DNA of 47,198 nt from JAJYZP01 sp049964535 (GTDB lineage Bacteria; Actinomycetota; Acidimicrobiia; Acidimicrobiales; Acidimicrobiaceae), in assembly GCA_049964535.1 (NCBI GenBank), contig JBMFXG010000002.1, positions 1-47,198 of the forward strand. Direction: 5' to 3'. Below are positions 32,651 through 40,664 of this stretch, one piece after another. Position numbers and translations under genes: made by a program. The notes beneath the pieces were generated by a model. That model was not told the DNA's origin. It worked only from the letters and a program-made list of their open reading frames with translations, and ran no database searches. Positions within the stretch are counted from its first letter, which is position 1, and each line of letters opens with the position of its first letter.

Positions 32651-32884
32651 GTGTTGACGAAGGATAAGGTTTGGCTTGGTACTCGAGAGGCAGCAGAGCA
32701 GCTTGGTGTGACCTTGAGAACGCTCTACCGACTGATCGATGATGGGGAGATCCCCGCATATCAGATTGGACGCGTGATCCGAGTGCGTAGTGATGATCTT
32801 GCTGCCTACCTTGCGTCTGCCAGAATTACACCGGGAGATCTCCGGCACCTTCACGAGAGCAGTGGTCTCGTTCAAGAGTCCTGA
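32651..32884 (+). CDS. Excisionase-type helix-turn-helix DNA-binding protein
   Basis: 77 residues from GTG 32651, preceded by AAGAGGGGG. The body is an excisionase/BldC-like winged helix: LGTREAAEQLGVTLRTLYRL, then IDDGEIPAYQIGRVIRVRSDDLAAYLAS across the wing. A longer frame begins at 32540 but lacks a binding site and has unusual composition. The gene diverges from the cpaB operon with a 222-base shared upstream region, so control of pilus expression is a reasonable hypothesis. It is not next to an integrase, so a role as a phage excisionase is unlikely. Confidence 0.8.
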   Translation: MLTKDKVWLGTREAAEQLGVTLRTLYRLIDDGEIPAYQIGRVIRVRSDDLAAYLASARITPGDLRHLHESSGLVQES

Positions 32885-32898
32885 CGCAGGGCGAAGAG

Positions 32899-33474
32899 TT
32901 ATCGATCTGAGGTGAGAAGCTCGCATTCCGCAATGGCAGAGATGGGAATCGTGACTGTGGCATCGAAGGTCGAGCTGGTGCAGCGTAGGAAGTCCTGTGC
33001 GACGGCGACGATCTTGACCGTGAGGGCGTTAGGGTCGGCGCCGATGCGGCACATAACCTCTCGGGGGTGCTCGATGAGCGTTGCGATCTCTGCGGCGAAG
33101 CTCTGGCCATGGGTGAGCTGTGACGATGCCGGACTTGTGGACGGAGCCTCGTTCTCGGCCACGCCCGCTACGAAGGCGAGGTTGATAATGGTGTTACCGA
33201 ACCGACCGGTCTCAATCCTCAAGAAGTCATGGCCGAGGAGTACGACCTCACCGTGGTGTCTGAGACCAGACCACATTATGACGGTGCAGAGTGGATTTTT
33301 CGTGAGCGTGGCCCCGAGATACTCACGGTGTGTGAGCTCAGCGAGATCGGCCTCCCGAGAACGAAGGGAGCTGCGACGAGCCTGTGCAAGTCGCTCTGCA
33401 TGCGCGTCTAGCTCCATCTCGTTGAGAATGCTCAATCTCGGTGGAGAGTGTGGGGATTCGTTCGCCGATTCCAT
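32899..33474 (-). CDS. Uncharacterised actinobacterial protein with probable small beta-barrel
   Basis: 191 residues. A charged helical N-terminus (MELDAHAERLAQARRSSLRSREADLAELTHREYLG) is followed by a beta-rich segment (SGLRHHGEVVLLGHDFLRIETGRFGNTIINLAFVAGV) that resembles an Sm/SH3-like barrel. A second beta segment follows near the C-terminus. From memory, similar architectures (helical lead, then a 'hydrophilic grip, gene-wide xGxVxxVGxDFxxL' strand pattern) are annotated as hypothetical proteins in many actinobacteria. The function is unknown; an RNA- or nucleotide-binding role is a guess. It is convergent with the excisionase-type gene (14 bases between stops) and divergent from phoH. 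Confidence 0.6.
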   Translation of the reverse strand: MESANESPHSPPRLSILNEMELDAHAERLAQARRSSLRSREADLAELTHREYLGATLTKNPLCTVIMWSGLRHHGEVVLLGHDFLRIETGRFGNTIINLAFVAGVAENEAPSTSPASSQLTHGQSFAAEIATLIEHPREVMCRIGADPNALTVKIVAVAQDFLRCTSSTFDATVTIPISAIAECELLTSDR

Positions 33475-33578
33475 GATTTTGCTTCGGCAGGTCTCGTCCC
33501 AAAGTGGAGAGAAGATGAAGATTTTGATCGGTATCGAACGAAACGTGGAGCGATAGGCGCACCTGTGGGTTATCGTGA

Positions 33579-34568
33579 ATGCATCAAGGAGTTGAACAGT
33601 ATTTGAGCGAGCACATTCAGTTGTTGGTTCCGGGGAATCACGTCATGCTTGGGTTGTTGGGCCAAAGCGATCAAAATCTCCGAGTAGTTGAAGCATCTTT
33701 CCCGAATGCTCAGATTGTTGCCAGGGGCAACGAGATAACGATCTCAGGCGACGAAAGCGATTCAGTTGCTCGCCTCTTCGAAGAGCTCATTTTGTTACTC
33801 CAAAGAGGTGAACGACTCGATGCTGTGAGTTTGGGTCGCACGATAGAGATGGTGCGCGCACACGAGCGTCCTTCTGAGATCGTGACCGTCGAGCTCTTAC
33901 GCTCCGCACGCGGCAAGGCAGTGCGGCCGAAAACCGCGGGTCAGAAGCGTTACGCCGAGGCCATCGCTCAAAATGTGGTGACATTTGGAATCGGTCCTGC
34001 GGGAACAGGAAAATCGTATCTGGCGGTTGCGCTTGCGATTCAAGCTCTTCAATCGAAGGCAGTGAGTCGAATTATTCTGACACGTCCTGCCGTCGAAGCT
34101 GGTGAACGACTCGGCTTCTTACCCGGCGATCTCATGGCCAAAGTGGACCCGTATCTACGCCCTCTCTACGACGCATTATTCGATATTTTGGAACCAGAGG
34201 TGACACAGCGCTTGATGGAGCGCGGAACGATCGAGGTCGCACCACTGGCATTTATGCGAGGACGAACGCTCAACTCAAGTTTTATCATTTTGGACGAAGC
34301 GCAGAATACGACCCCGGAGCAGATGAAGATGTTTCTAACTCGGATCGGCTTCGGCTCGAAAGCCGTCATCACTGGAGATACTACGCAGATCGATGTACCA
34401 TCGGGTCGTTCAGGACTGGTAGGACTGGAACGGACTCTCGGAAACATCGAAGACATCTCTTTCGTGCATCTCAGCGCGCGTGATGTCGTGCGTCACCCAA
34501 TTGTCTCGAAGATCGTCAACGCCTACGAGGCCGCCGAGAGCAACGGGTCAAAGGAGTCGAATTCCTGA
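33579..34568 (+). CDS. phoH: PhoH-family ATPase
   Basis: 329 residues. The N-terminal KH-like domain includes FPNAQIVARGNEITISGDE. The ATPase has Walker A GPAGTGKSYLAVA at about residues 138-150, LTRPAVEAGERLGFLPGDL, Walker B FIILDEAQNTTPEQMKMFLTR and ITGDTTQIDVP. PhoH proteins are putative RNA helicase/ATPases; next to ybeY they are linked to ribosome maturation. ATG 33579 has no Shine-Dalgarno, and a short leader is likely. It overlaps ybeY by one base (TGATG) at the head of the phoH-ybeY-CNNM-era run. Confidence 0.94.
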   Translation: MHQGVEQYLSEHIQLLVPGNHVMLGLLGQSDQNLRVVEASFPNAQIVARGNEITISGDESDSVARLFEELILLLQRGERLDAVSLGRTIEMVRAHERPSEIVTVELLRSARGKAVRPKTAGQKRYAEAIAQNVVTFGIGPAGTGKSYLAVALAIQALQSKAVSRIILTRPAVEAGERLGFLPGDLMAKVDPYLRPLYDALFDILEPEVTQRLMERGTIEVAPLAFMRGRTLNSSFIILDEAQNTTPEQMKMFLTRIGFGSKAVITGDTTQIDVPSGRSGLVGLERTLGNIEDISFVHLSARDVVRHPIVSKIVNAYEAAESNGSKESNS

Positions 34569-35140
34569 TGCTAGAGAGCGGACGATCACGACCTGAGGTC
34601 TTCGTCTCGAACGAGCAGGACGATGTTCCGATAGAGGTAGAGAGGTGGCAGCGTTTTGCTGTAGAAGTCCTCGATCTGATTGGAGTCCGTGGCAACGGCG
34701 AGCTATCCCTGCTCTTCGTTGATGAGACTGCGATGGCGGCCTTGAACCATCAGTACATGGGAAAACAAGGACCGACCGATGTCTTATCCTTTCCGATTGC
34801 GGAGGTCGCTGTAGAGTCTGGGAGGAGTCCTGATTCAGGTGGTGCTGGCCCCGATGTTGGTTCCCCTGAAGAGTCAAAACTTCCCTATCTCTTAGGAGAT
34901 GTTGTGATAGCACCAGCGGTCGCATCTCGTCAGAGTCAGGACCACCTAGGCGATCGAGGACACCGAGGTATGCTCGTCGATGAGCTTGCTCTGCTCATCG
35001 TCCATGGCATCTTGCATATTCGTGGAATGGATCACGAGATCGAAGAGGAAGCTGTCATCATGGAGGCACGAGAGGACGAGATCCTCACGCGGCTACGTCC
35101 CACGCTCAGCGATGATGCAGCGATCTCGGAAGGTAGCTAG
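34568..35140 (+). CDS. ybeY: Endoribonuclease YbeY
   Basis: 190 residues. The zinc-binding signature HGILHIRGMDH is present, as are PTDVLSFP and GDVVIAP from the family core. YbeY matures 16S rRNA and takes part in ribosome quality control. An insertion of about 22 residues (Gly/Ser/Pro-rich) after FPIAEVA is longer than usual, and the C-terminus is slightly extended. It is translationally coupled to phoH and followed after 14 bases by the CNNM-family gene. Confidence 0.94.
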   Translation: MLESGRSRPEVFVSNEQDDVPIEVERWQRFAVEVLDLIGVRGNGELSLLFVDETAMAALNHQYMGKQGPTDVLSFPIAEVAVESGRSPDSGGAGPDVGSPEESKLPYLLGDVVIAPAVASRQSQDHLGDRGHRGMLVDELALLIVHGILHIRGMDHEIEEEAVIMEAREDEILTRLRPTLSDDAAISEGS

Positions 35141-35154
35141 ACCAGGCTCTCACC

Positions 35155-36456
35155 ATGGTTACTGATCTTTTTGCGGTAGTGAGACCCGTCTCTCATCACT
35201 GGTCGAATGAGGATTCGATTTTAAGTATCGTCGTGGTTGCTCTCGTTGGCTTCTCTGCGTTCATGGCTTACGCTGAGACGGCACTCGTGAGGATTTCGAA
35301 GGTACGCGCAGCGGTGATGGAGGAGAAGGGCCTACACGGTTCGGTGGTCCTACGACGTCTGCTTGAGGACCCTGGCGGGTTCTTGAATCCGGTTCTGCTA
35401 GTGACCTTGGTCTGCCAACTGGTAGCGGCCACGCTGGTCGGTGTTATCGCTGCAAACGTCTTCGGTGGCGTCGGCGTGGCAGTTGCTACGGTCTTTGAGG
35501 TCGTAGTCATCTTCACTGTCGGTGAGGCGATTCCGAAAAATCTCTCGGTGCGAAATCCAGATCGAGCAGCGCTACGAAGCGCGGGCCTGGTCTCGCTGAT
35601 CGTGAGATTTCCCCCTATTCGGGCACTATCGGGCCTTGTGATGGGGATTGCGCGCTTGATTACGCCGGGGGAAGGGGAGACCTCCTCGGTTGTGAGTGAA
35701 GAAGAGCTCCTGGCTATGGCCGACGCTGCGGTGGAAGGAGAGGTCATTGAGACCGAGGAGCGTGCGCTGATTCACTCAGTGATCAGCTTTGGAGACACCG
35801 TTGCGCGCGAGGTTATGGTTCCTCGGCCCGACGTCATCTCGGTCTCAAGTACCGCTTTGGTAGAGGAAGCGGTCGATATCGTGCTCACCGCTGGTTATTC
35901 TCGCATACCCGCATTCGAGGGTTCGGTAGATAACGTCGTTGGAGTCGTCTACGCGAAGGACCTCTTGGGGGCAGAACGTCAAGGTCAGCGACAGGTGAGC
36001 GTTGCGACGCTGATTCGACCGGCGCACTTCGTACCTGAGACGAAGCCCGTGACCGATCTTCTGAAAGAGATGCAGAGTGGTAAGTTTCACCTCGCAATTG
36101 TGTTCGATGAGTACGGATCGACCTCGGGTCTCGTAACGCTTGAGGACTTGATAGAAGAGTTGGTCGGCGACATCAACGACGAATATGACCAAGAGGGCCC
36201 CGATCTTCGCCCTCTCGGCGAGGGGTGCTACGAGGTCGCTGGATCCTATCCAGTGGCCGATCTCGCCGAGGTCCTCGATGTCGAACTTCCCGAAGGCGAT
36301 TGGGACTCGATAGCCGGAATGATTATGGGCATACTCGGGCGACTGCCCGCTCAAGGAGAAGAGGTCGAGGTGAGTGGTTATCGGTTCGTCGCTGAACTCG
36401 TGACCTCTCGACGCATTGACCTGGTTCGGGTTGCTCCCCTCGCTGATGGGAGTTGA
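35155..36456 (+). CDS. CNNM/CorC-family membrane protein (hemolysin-C-like)
   Basis: 433 residues. An N-terminal DUF21 membrane domain with three to four helices (SIVVVALVGFSAFMAYAETALVRIS, ... TVGEAIPKNLSVRNP) is followed by a CBS pair (MVPRPDVISVSSTALVEEA...GYSRIPAFEG; LLKEMQSGKFHLAIVFDEYGSTSGLVTLEDLIEELVGDI) and a C-terminal CorC/HlyC domain. Members act in magnesium/cobalt efflux or transport; some bacterial homologues are Na/Mg exchangers. It is in an operon between ybeY and era, the usual actinobacterial position. Confidence 0.93.
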   Translation: MVTDLFAVVRPVSHHWSNEDSILSIVVVALVGFSAFMAYAETALVRISKVRAAVMEEKGLHGSVVLRRLLEDPGGFLNPVLLVTLVCQLVAATLVGVIAANVFGGVGVAVATVFEVVVIFTVGEAIPKNLSVRNPDRAALRSAGLVSLIVRFPPIRALSGLVMGIARLITPGEGETSSVVSEEELLAMADAAVEGEVIETEERALIHSVISFGDTVAREVMVPRPDVISVSSTALVEEAVDIVLTAGYSRIPAFEGSVDNVVGVVYAKDLLGAERQGQRQVSVATLIRPAHFVPETKPVTDLLKEMQSGKFHLAIVFDEYGSTSGLVTLEDLIEELVGDINDEYDQEGPDLRPLGEGCYEVAGSYPVADLAEVLDVELPEGDWDSIAGMIMGILGRLPAQGEEVEVSGYRFVAELVTSRRIDLVRVAPLADGS

Positions 36457-36457
36457 G

Positions 36458-37303
36458 ATGACAGAGTTTCGCAGTGGCTTCGTTGCCATCGTTGGACGAC
36501 CAAATGTCGGTAAGTCGGCGCTCCTGAATGCATTTATGGGGCAGAAGGTGACGATCGTTTCTCGTCGCCCAAATACCACGCGAAGAAATATCCGGGGGAT
36601 CTTGACCGACTCGAGCACTCAGATAGTCTTCGTTGATACTCCAGGTATTCATCGGCCGAAGTCGATGCTCGGAGAGCGTTTGAACGCTACGGCCTTCGAG
36701 GCAGCTGAAGATGTCGATCTCCAGCTCTGCGTTATCGATGCGACTGCTGATGTGGGACCTGGGGACAGGCGAGTGCTAGAGTCTGCCCCCAAGAGCGCCT
36801 TTGTGGTTTTGAACAAGTGCGATATCGCTACACCGGACCAGATCGCTCGCCAACTCGCTCGGCTATCAGAGTTTGACAAGCAAGAGTACTTCCCTGTTTC
36901 GGCGCGTACGAAGCGTGGTATCCCTGAACTGCTCGCCTCCGTGCGCGCAAAGTTGGTCGATCCGATTCAGTACTATCCAGGCGATGCGCTCTCAGATCAA
37001 TCCGAGTCAGCGTGGATTGCCGACCTCGTTCGTGAACAGCTCCTGGCTCTTCTCGATGATGAACTCCCTCACTCCGTTGCATGTCGCGTCGTAGAGATGG
37101 ACGATCGACGCGTTAAAGTCGAGATCCTGGTCGAGCGCGAGTCTCAAAAGCCGATCGTGATCGGTCGTAAGGGTGAGAACCTGAAACGTGTTGGTTCACA
37201 GGTTCGTACGATGTTGGGCGAAGGGGTCTTCTTGGAGCTCTTCGTGAGAGTGGAATCGAACTGGCAGAGTCATGAGGATGTCTTGGACGAGTTAGGACTG
37301 TAG
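36458..37303 (+). CDS. era: GTPase Era
   Basis: 281 residues from ATG 36458, one base after the upstream stop, with GGGAG just before. The frame extends 14 codons upstream but only inside the preceding gene. G1 GRPNVGKS, G3 DTPG, G4 NKCD and SARTKRGIPEL are clear. The C-terminal KH domain has VIGRKGENLKRVGSQVRTML. Era binds 16S rRNA near the 3' end and helps 30S assembly. Its place after ybeY fits a shared role in small-subunit maturation. Confidence 0.96.
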   Translation: MTEFRSGFVAIVGRPNVGKSALLNAFMGQKVTIVSRRPNTTRRNIRGILTDSSTQIVFVDTPGIHRPKSMLGERLNATAFEAAEDVDLQLCVIDATADVGPGDRRVLESAPKSAFVVLNKCDIATPDQIARQLARLSEFDKQEYFPVSARTKRGIPELLASVRAKLVDPIQYYPGDALSDQSESAWIADLVREQLLALLDDELPHSVACRVVEMDDRRVKVEILVERESQKPIVIGRKGENLKRVGSQVRTMLGEGVFLELFVRVESNWQSHEDVLDELGL

Positions 37304-37539
37304 GTAGTCTCTGTCGCTGAGCTAGTTTGACGGTGTCGGTACTGCTCGGTGCGAGCCTCGCTGGGTCTCAGGAGATCGTTACGGCGATGGAGGGATCGAC
37401 GAGGGTTTGTTGGCTGGCTGTGTACGATAGTGTTGCGTTGAAAAATAGATGATGAGACGCAGCAGAGGTTTCGAACTGGGTATGGGTGTGTTGGACACGG
37501 AAGGTCGGCGACGCTGGGTGTGGATGAGAGCGTGAGTCG

Positions 37540-38259
37540 ATGAGTACCGGTATTGAAGGGATCGATCCTTCACGGGTTCCAACCCATGTCGGATGTGTCA
37601 TGGATGGCAATGGTCGATGGGCCCAGCGACGCGGTATGCAGAGAACTGAGGGGCATGCCGCAGGGGAAGAGGCTCTCTTCGATACGGTCCTTGGTGCTCT
37701 CGATCTTGGGATTCAGTGGCTTACGGTCTTCGCGTTCTCGACGGAGAATTGGCGGCGTCCTCAGGACGAGGTTCGATTCCTTATGGGATTTAATCGAGGA
37801 CTCCTCCGGCGTCGCCGAGATGAGCTCAACGATCTAGGAGTGCGCATCCGCTTTGCTGGACGTAGCGACTGGAGAGTTCCTCGATCGGTAACACGAGAGA
37901 TGCAAGAGTCTGCAGCGATGACGGTGTCGAATCGCACCCTAACCCTCACAATGGCATTTAATTACGGAGGGCGAGCTGAGATTGTGGACGCAGTTCGTTC
38001 GATGGTGGCCAAAGGGGTCAGTCCAAAAGAGATCACGGAAAAGTCGTTAGCGGAGCACTTGTACTTGCCCGACATGCCGGACCCAGATCTCGTTATTCGA
38101 ACCTCGGGCGAGTATCGAATCTCTAACTTTCTACTCTGGCAGCTCGCCTACTCTGAGCTCGTCTTCGTTGACACCCTCTGGCCCGACTTCCGGAGAAGTG
38201 ACCTCTACGACGCGGTCCGAGAGTACCAGGGACGGAATCGACGCTATGGCAGAGTGTGA
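37540..38259 (+). CDS. uppS: Isoprenyl transferase (undecaprenyl diphosphate synthase)
   Basis: 239 residues. CVMDGNGRWAQRRG contains the catalytic Asp and diphosphate-binding loop; TVFAFSTENWRRP and AFNYGGRAEI follow; the signature RTSGEYRISNFLLWQLAYSE is intact. It makes cis-polyprenyl diphosphate for peptidoglycan and other wall carriers. The 236-base interval after era contains no gene; a weak GTGAG precedes the ATG. The next gene is a small membrane protein followed by recO. Confidence 0.95.
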   Translation: MSTGIEGIDPSRVPTHVGCVMDGNGRWAQRRGMQRTEGHAAGEEALFDTVLGALDLGIQWLTVFAFSTENWRRPQDEVRFLMGFNRGLLRRRRDELNDLGVRIRFAGRSDWRVPRSVTREMQESAAMTVSNRTLTLTMAFNYGGRAEIVDAVRSMVAKGVSPKEITEKSLAEHLYLPDMPDPDLVIRTSGEYRISNFLLWQLAYSELVFVDTLWPDFRRSDLYDAVREYQGRNRRYGRV

Positions 38260-38294
38260 TCTGAGGCGGCATTAGTGAGCGAAAGCGAGACCCT

Positions 38295-38465
38295 ATGAGA
38301 TCCTTGGCGTTACTGGGACTAGTCGTTGCTGTTGTGCTCATGGTGATCTTGGTAGCGGTCGGTGCGCATCAATTTACGAGCGTGCTCGTACCCTTGCTCC
38401 TTCTACCGGCCCTGATTGCTCTTGGTGGTCGTCGCAGGATGGCTCGCAGGCCACCTTCAAAATGA
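38295..38465 (+). CDS. Small two-helix membrane protein between uppS and recO
   Basis: 56 residues: MRSLALLGLVVAVVLMVILV begins a first membrane helix, then AHQFTS, a second helix (VLVPLLLLPALIALGG), and a basic tail RRRMARRPPSK. The hydrophobic pattern and the positive C-terminus suggest an N-in, C-in hairpin. The stop overlaps the recO start (ATGA), and the gene begins 35 bases after the uppS stop, so the three form one run. No named family was recognised. The function is unknown; an envelope role beside uppS is plausible. Confidence 0.65.
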   Translation: MRSLALLGLVVAVVLMVILVAVGAHQFTSVLVPLLLLPALIALGGRRRMARRPPSK

Positions 38466-39178
38466 GTTTGTATGCCGAGAAGGCGGTTGTCTTACGAACC
38501 TGGAAGCTTGGCGAGGCCGACCGCATCCTCTCACTCCTCACCGAGACTCATGGAAAGGTGAGAGCGGTCGCAAAAGGTGTGCGCAAGTCGACCTCGCGAA
38601 TTGGCGGAAGACTCGAGCCCTTCTCGATCATTGACGTGCGACTCTGGAAAGGAACCGGGGAGCTCCAGCGCATCGCTCAGGTCGATCTTGTACATGGTCA
38701 CAGCGCTCTGCACAGTGATTTTCTACGCCTCTCGAAGGCCTCGGCCATCATGGAGATTGTCGACAGGATAGCCCTCGAGGAGATGGACTCTTCGGTGCTC
38801 TTTCGACTCGTCACGCGAGCGCTCGGTACACTCAACGAAGGAGACTCGCCGCTCTTTCTCGGCGTATTCCTCTTGCGACTCTTGGAGCTGGAAGGTTTTG
38901 CTCCACAGCTCGATTGCTGCGGTGTCTGTGGCTCGAGCGAGGATATTGCATACTTCGACATTGAAACGGGTGAGGTTGCCTGTAGTGCGCACGCTGGTGG
39001 CTTTGAGCTCTCGCGCTCGGTGCTGGACCTTTTGCGAAGAGCCCGAGCAGGTCGGACTCGAGAGCTGTTAGGGGAGCAGGACCCCGACGACAGCAGAGTC
39101 TTTGAAACAATCGCTGCTCGCTATGCTCAGCAGAGCTTCGCCGTTGAGCTTCGGAGCTTGCGTGGGGTCATCTTGTGA
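38462..39178 (+). CDS. recO: DNA repair protein RecO
   Basis: 238 residues. The N-terminal OB fold has SLYAEKAVVLRTWKLGEADRIL and VRAVAKGVRKSTSRIGGRLEPF; the helical C-terminal part carries the zinc-binding Cys (DCCGVCGS and EVACSAHAGG). RecO loads RecA on SSB-coated DNA with RecR. ATG 38462 overlaps the upstream small gene by four bases. The gene is followed after 81 bases by glyS. Length and motifs are typical. Confidence 0.94.
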   Translation: MSLYAEKAVVLRTWKLGEADRILSLLTETHGKVRAVAKGVRKSTSRIGGRLEPFSIIDVRLWKGTGELQRIAQVDLVHGHSALHSDFLRLSKASAIMEIVDRIALEEMDSSVLFRLVTRALGTLNEGDSPLFLGVFLLRLLELEGFAPQLDCCGVCGSSEDIAYFDIETGEVACSAHAGGFELSRSVLDLLRRARAGRTRELLGEQDPDDSRVFETIAARYAQQSFAVELRSLRGVIL

Positions 39179-39259
39179 ACACTGCTGGGAATCTGTACGG
39201 TCGATAGGCTCGGCACCGAAGGGGAGGGTCTCAGAGTACGGAGACGCTATCGTGCTCCT

Positions 39260-40567
39260 ATGGCCGATGTTGACCTTATGGACAAGCTGGTATCGATGTG
39301 CAAGCGTCGGGGTTTTATCTTTCCTTCAGCCGAGATCTATGGGGGTTTTCGATCTACCTACGATTACGGTCCTCTCGGAGTTGCCATGCTGCGCAATGTC
39401 AAGGATGCGTGGTGGACATCGGTTGTCCAGCGGCGTCGTGATGTCGTTGGTATCGATGCAGCGATCCTGTCGATGCCAAAGATCTGGGAGTCGTCCGGTC
39501 ACTTGAAGACCTTTACCGATCCACTGGTTGATTGCCGGTCGTGCAAGGAGCGATGGCGAGAAGATCAAATTGATGGGCGATGTCCGAACTGTGGCTCAAC
39601 TGATCTGACCGAGTCTCGAGCCTTCAACTTGATGTTCAAAACGTTCGTCGGGCCGACCGAGGACAGTGCTTCTGTGGCGTATTTGCGACCCGAGACCGCT
39701 CAAGGTATGTTCGTGAACTATCGCCTTGTCCAGCAGGCATTACGGTTGAAGCCTCCCTTCGGTATTGCACAGATCGGTAAGTCTTTTCGCAACGAGATCA
39801 CGCCGGGTAACTTCGTCTTTCGTACTCGAGAGTTTGAACAGATGGAGCTTGAGTTTTTCGTTCCTCCCGCCGAGGCCAAGACCTGGCACGAATTTTGGAT
39901 TCAGGAGCGATATCAGTGGTACCTCGAGCTTGGAATCGCGCCGGAGAAGCTGCGGTTACGCCCACACGACCCCGACGAACTCTCTCACTACAGTGCAGGT
40001 ACGACCGATGTCGAATTTCTCTTCCCATGGGGCTGGGGTGAGCTCGAGGGCATTGCGAACAGAACCGATTTTGACCTCTCCGCTCATGCGACTGGTTCGG
40101 GTGAAGACCTGAGCTACTACGACCAAGCGAGTGGTGAGCGCTACGTACCGTACGTGATTGAGCCTGCGGCTGGGGCCACAAGAGCGATGATGTCTTTTCT
40201 GCTTGCGGCATATGACGAGGAAGAGGTTGCAGGAGAGATCCGCACCGTGCTTCGGCTCCACCCAAAGCTAGCTCCCTATACCGTAGCGGTCCTCCCACTG
40301 TCGAAAAAGCCTGAGCTCCAGGGGCTGAGTGAGCAGATCTTCCACGAGGTCTCGGCCGCGATGAGTGTCGATTACGACGATACACAGTCGATTGGACGTC
40401 GGTATCGTCGTCAGGACGAGATTGGAACTCCGTTTTGTCTGACCGTCGATTTTGAGTCGCTCAATGATTCGGCTGTAACGGTTCGAGATCGCGACACTAT
40501 GCAACAAGAGAGGGTACCAATTGTGGATGTGCTTGCGTATCTCAGAGGTCGCCTCGAGGGTCTATAG
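39260..40567 (+). CDS. glyS: Glycyl-tRNA synthetase (dimeric type)
   Basis: 435 residues of the class II alpha2-type enzyme. Motifs include RGFIFPSAEIYGGFRSTYDYGPLG, a zinc ribbon (CRSCKERW, CPNCGS), LRPETAQGMFVNY (motif 2 region), IGKSFRNEITPG, TREFEQMELEFF, ELEGIANRTDFDL and ATRAMMSFLL (motif 3 area). It charges tRNA-Gly. It has no upstream T-box that can be recognised. It lies between recO and ppdK, the usual actinobacterial order. The protein is the short type without the large tetrameric beta subunit. Confidence 0.96.
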   Translation: MADVDLMDKLVSMCKRRGFIFPSAEIYGGFRSTYDYGPLGVAMLRNVKDAWWTSVVQRRRDVVGIDAAILSMPKIWESSGHLKTFTDPLVDCRSCKERWREDQIDGRCPNCGSTDLTESRAFNLMFKTFVGPTEDSASVAYLRPETAQGMFVNYRLVQQALRLKPPFGIAQIGKSFRNEITPGNFVFRTREFEQMELEFFVPPAEAKTWHEFWIQERYQWYLELGIAPEKLRLRPHDPDELSHYSAGTTDVEFLFPWGWGELEGIANRTDFDLSAHATGSGEDLSYYDQASGERYVPYVIEPAAGATRAMMSFLLAAYDEEEVAGEIRTVLRLHPKLAPYTVAVLPLSKKPELQGLSEQIFHEVSAAMSVDYDDTQSIGRRYRRQDEIGTPFCLTVDFESLNDSAVTVRDRDTMQQERVPIVDVLAYLRGRLEGL

Positions 40568-40664
40568 GAAGCAACTGAGGTGGAGAGCGTTATCTCTTCG
40601 CCCGTTGGGCAGGGAGTGGAGTTGAGTTGTGGGGCAGGATCGCTGGTCCACGGGAGGGGAATTC

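Noticed and set aside
32540..32884. Longer start for the excisionase-type protein (114 residues)
   Set aside because: The extra N-terminal part has unusual Cys/Arg/Gly composition and no ribosome binding site; the GTG at 32651 has a good one.
32912..33556. 214-codon plus-strand frame opposite the unknown 191-residue protein
   Set aside because: Antisense shadow with Arg/Ser-rich composition; the minus-strand frame has the more protein-like sequence.
39179..39259. T-box or other riboswitch before glyS
   Set aside because: Only 81 bases are available and no T-box core or terminator-antiterminator pair is visible.
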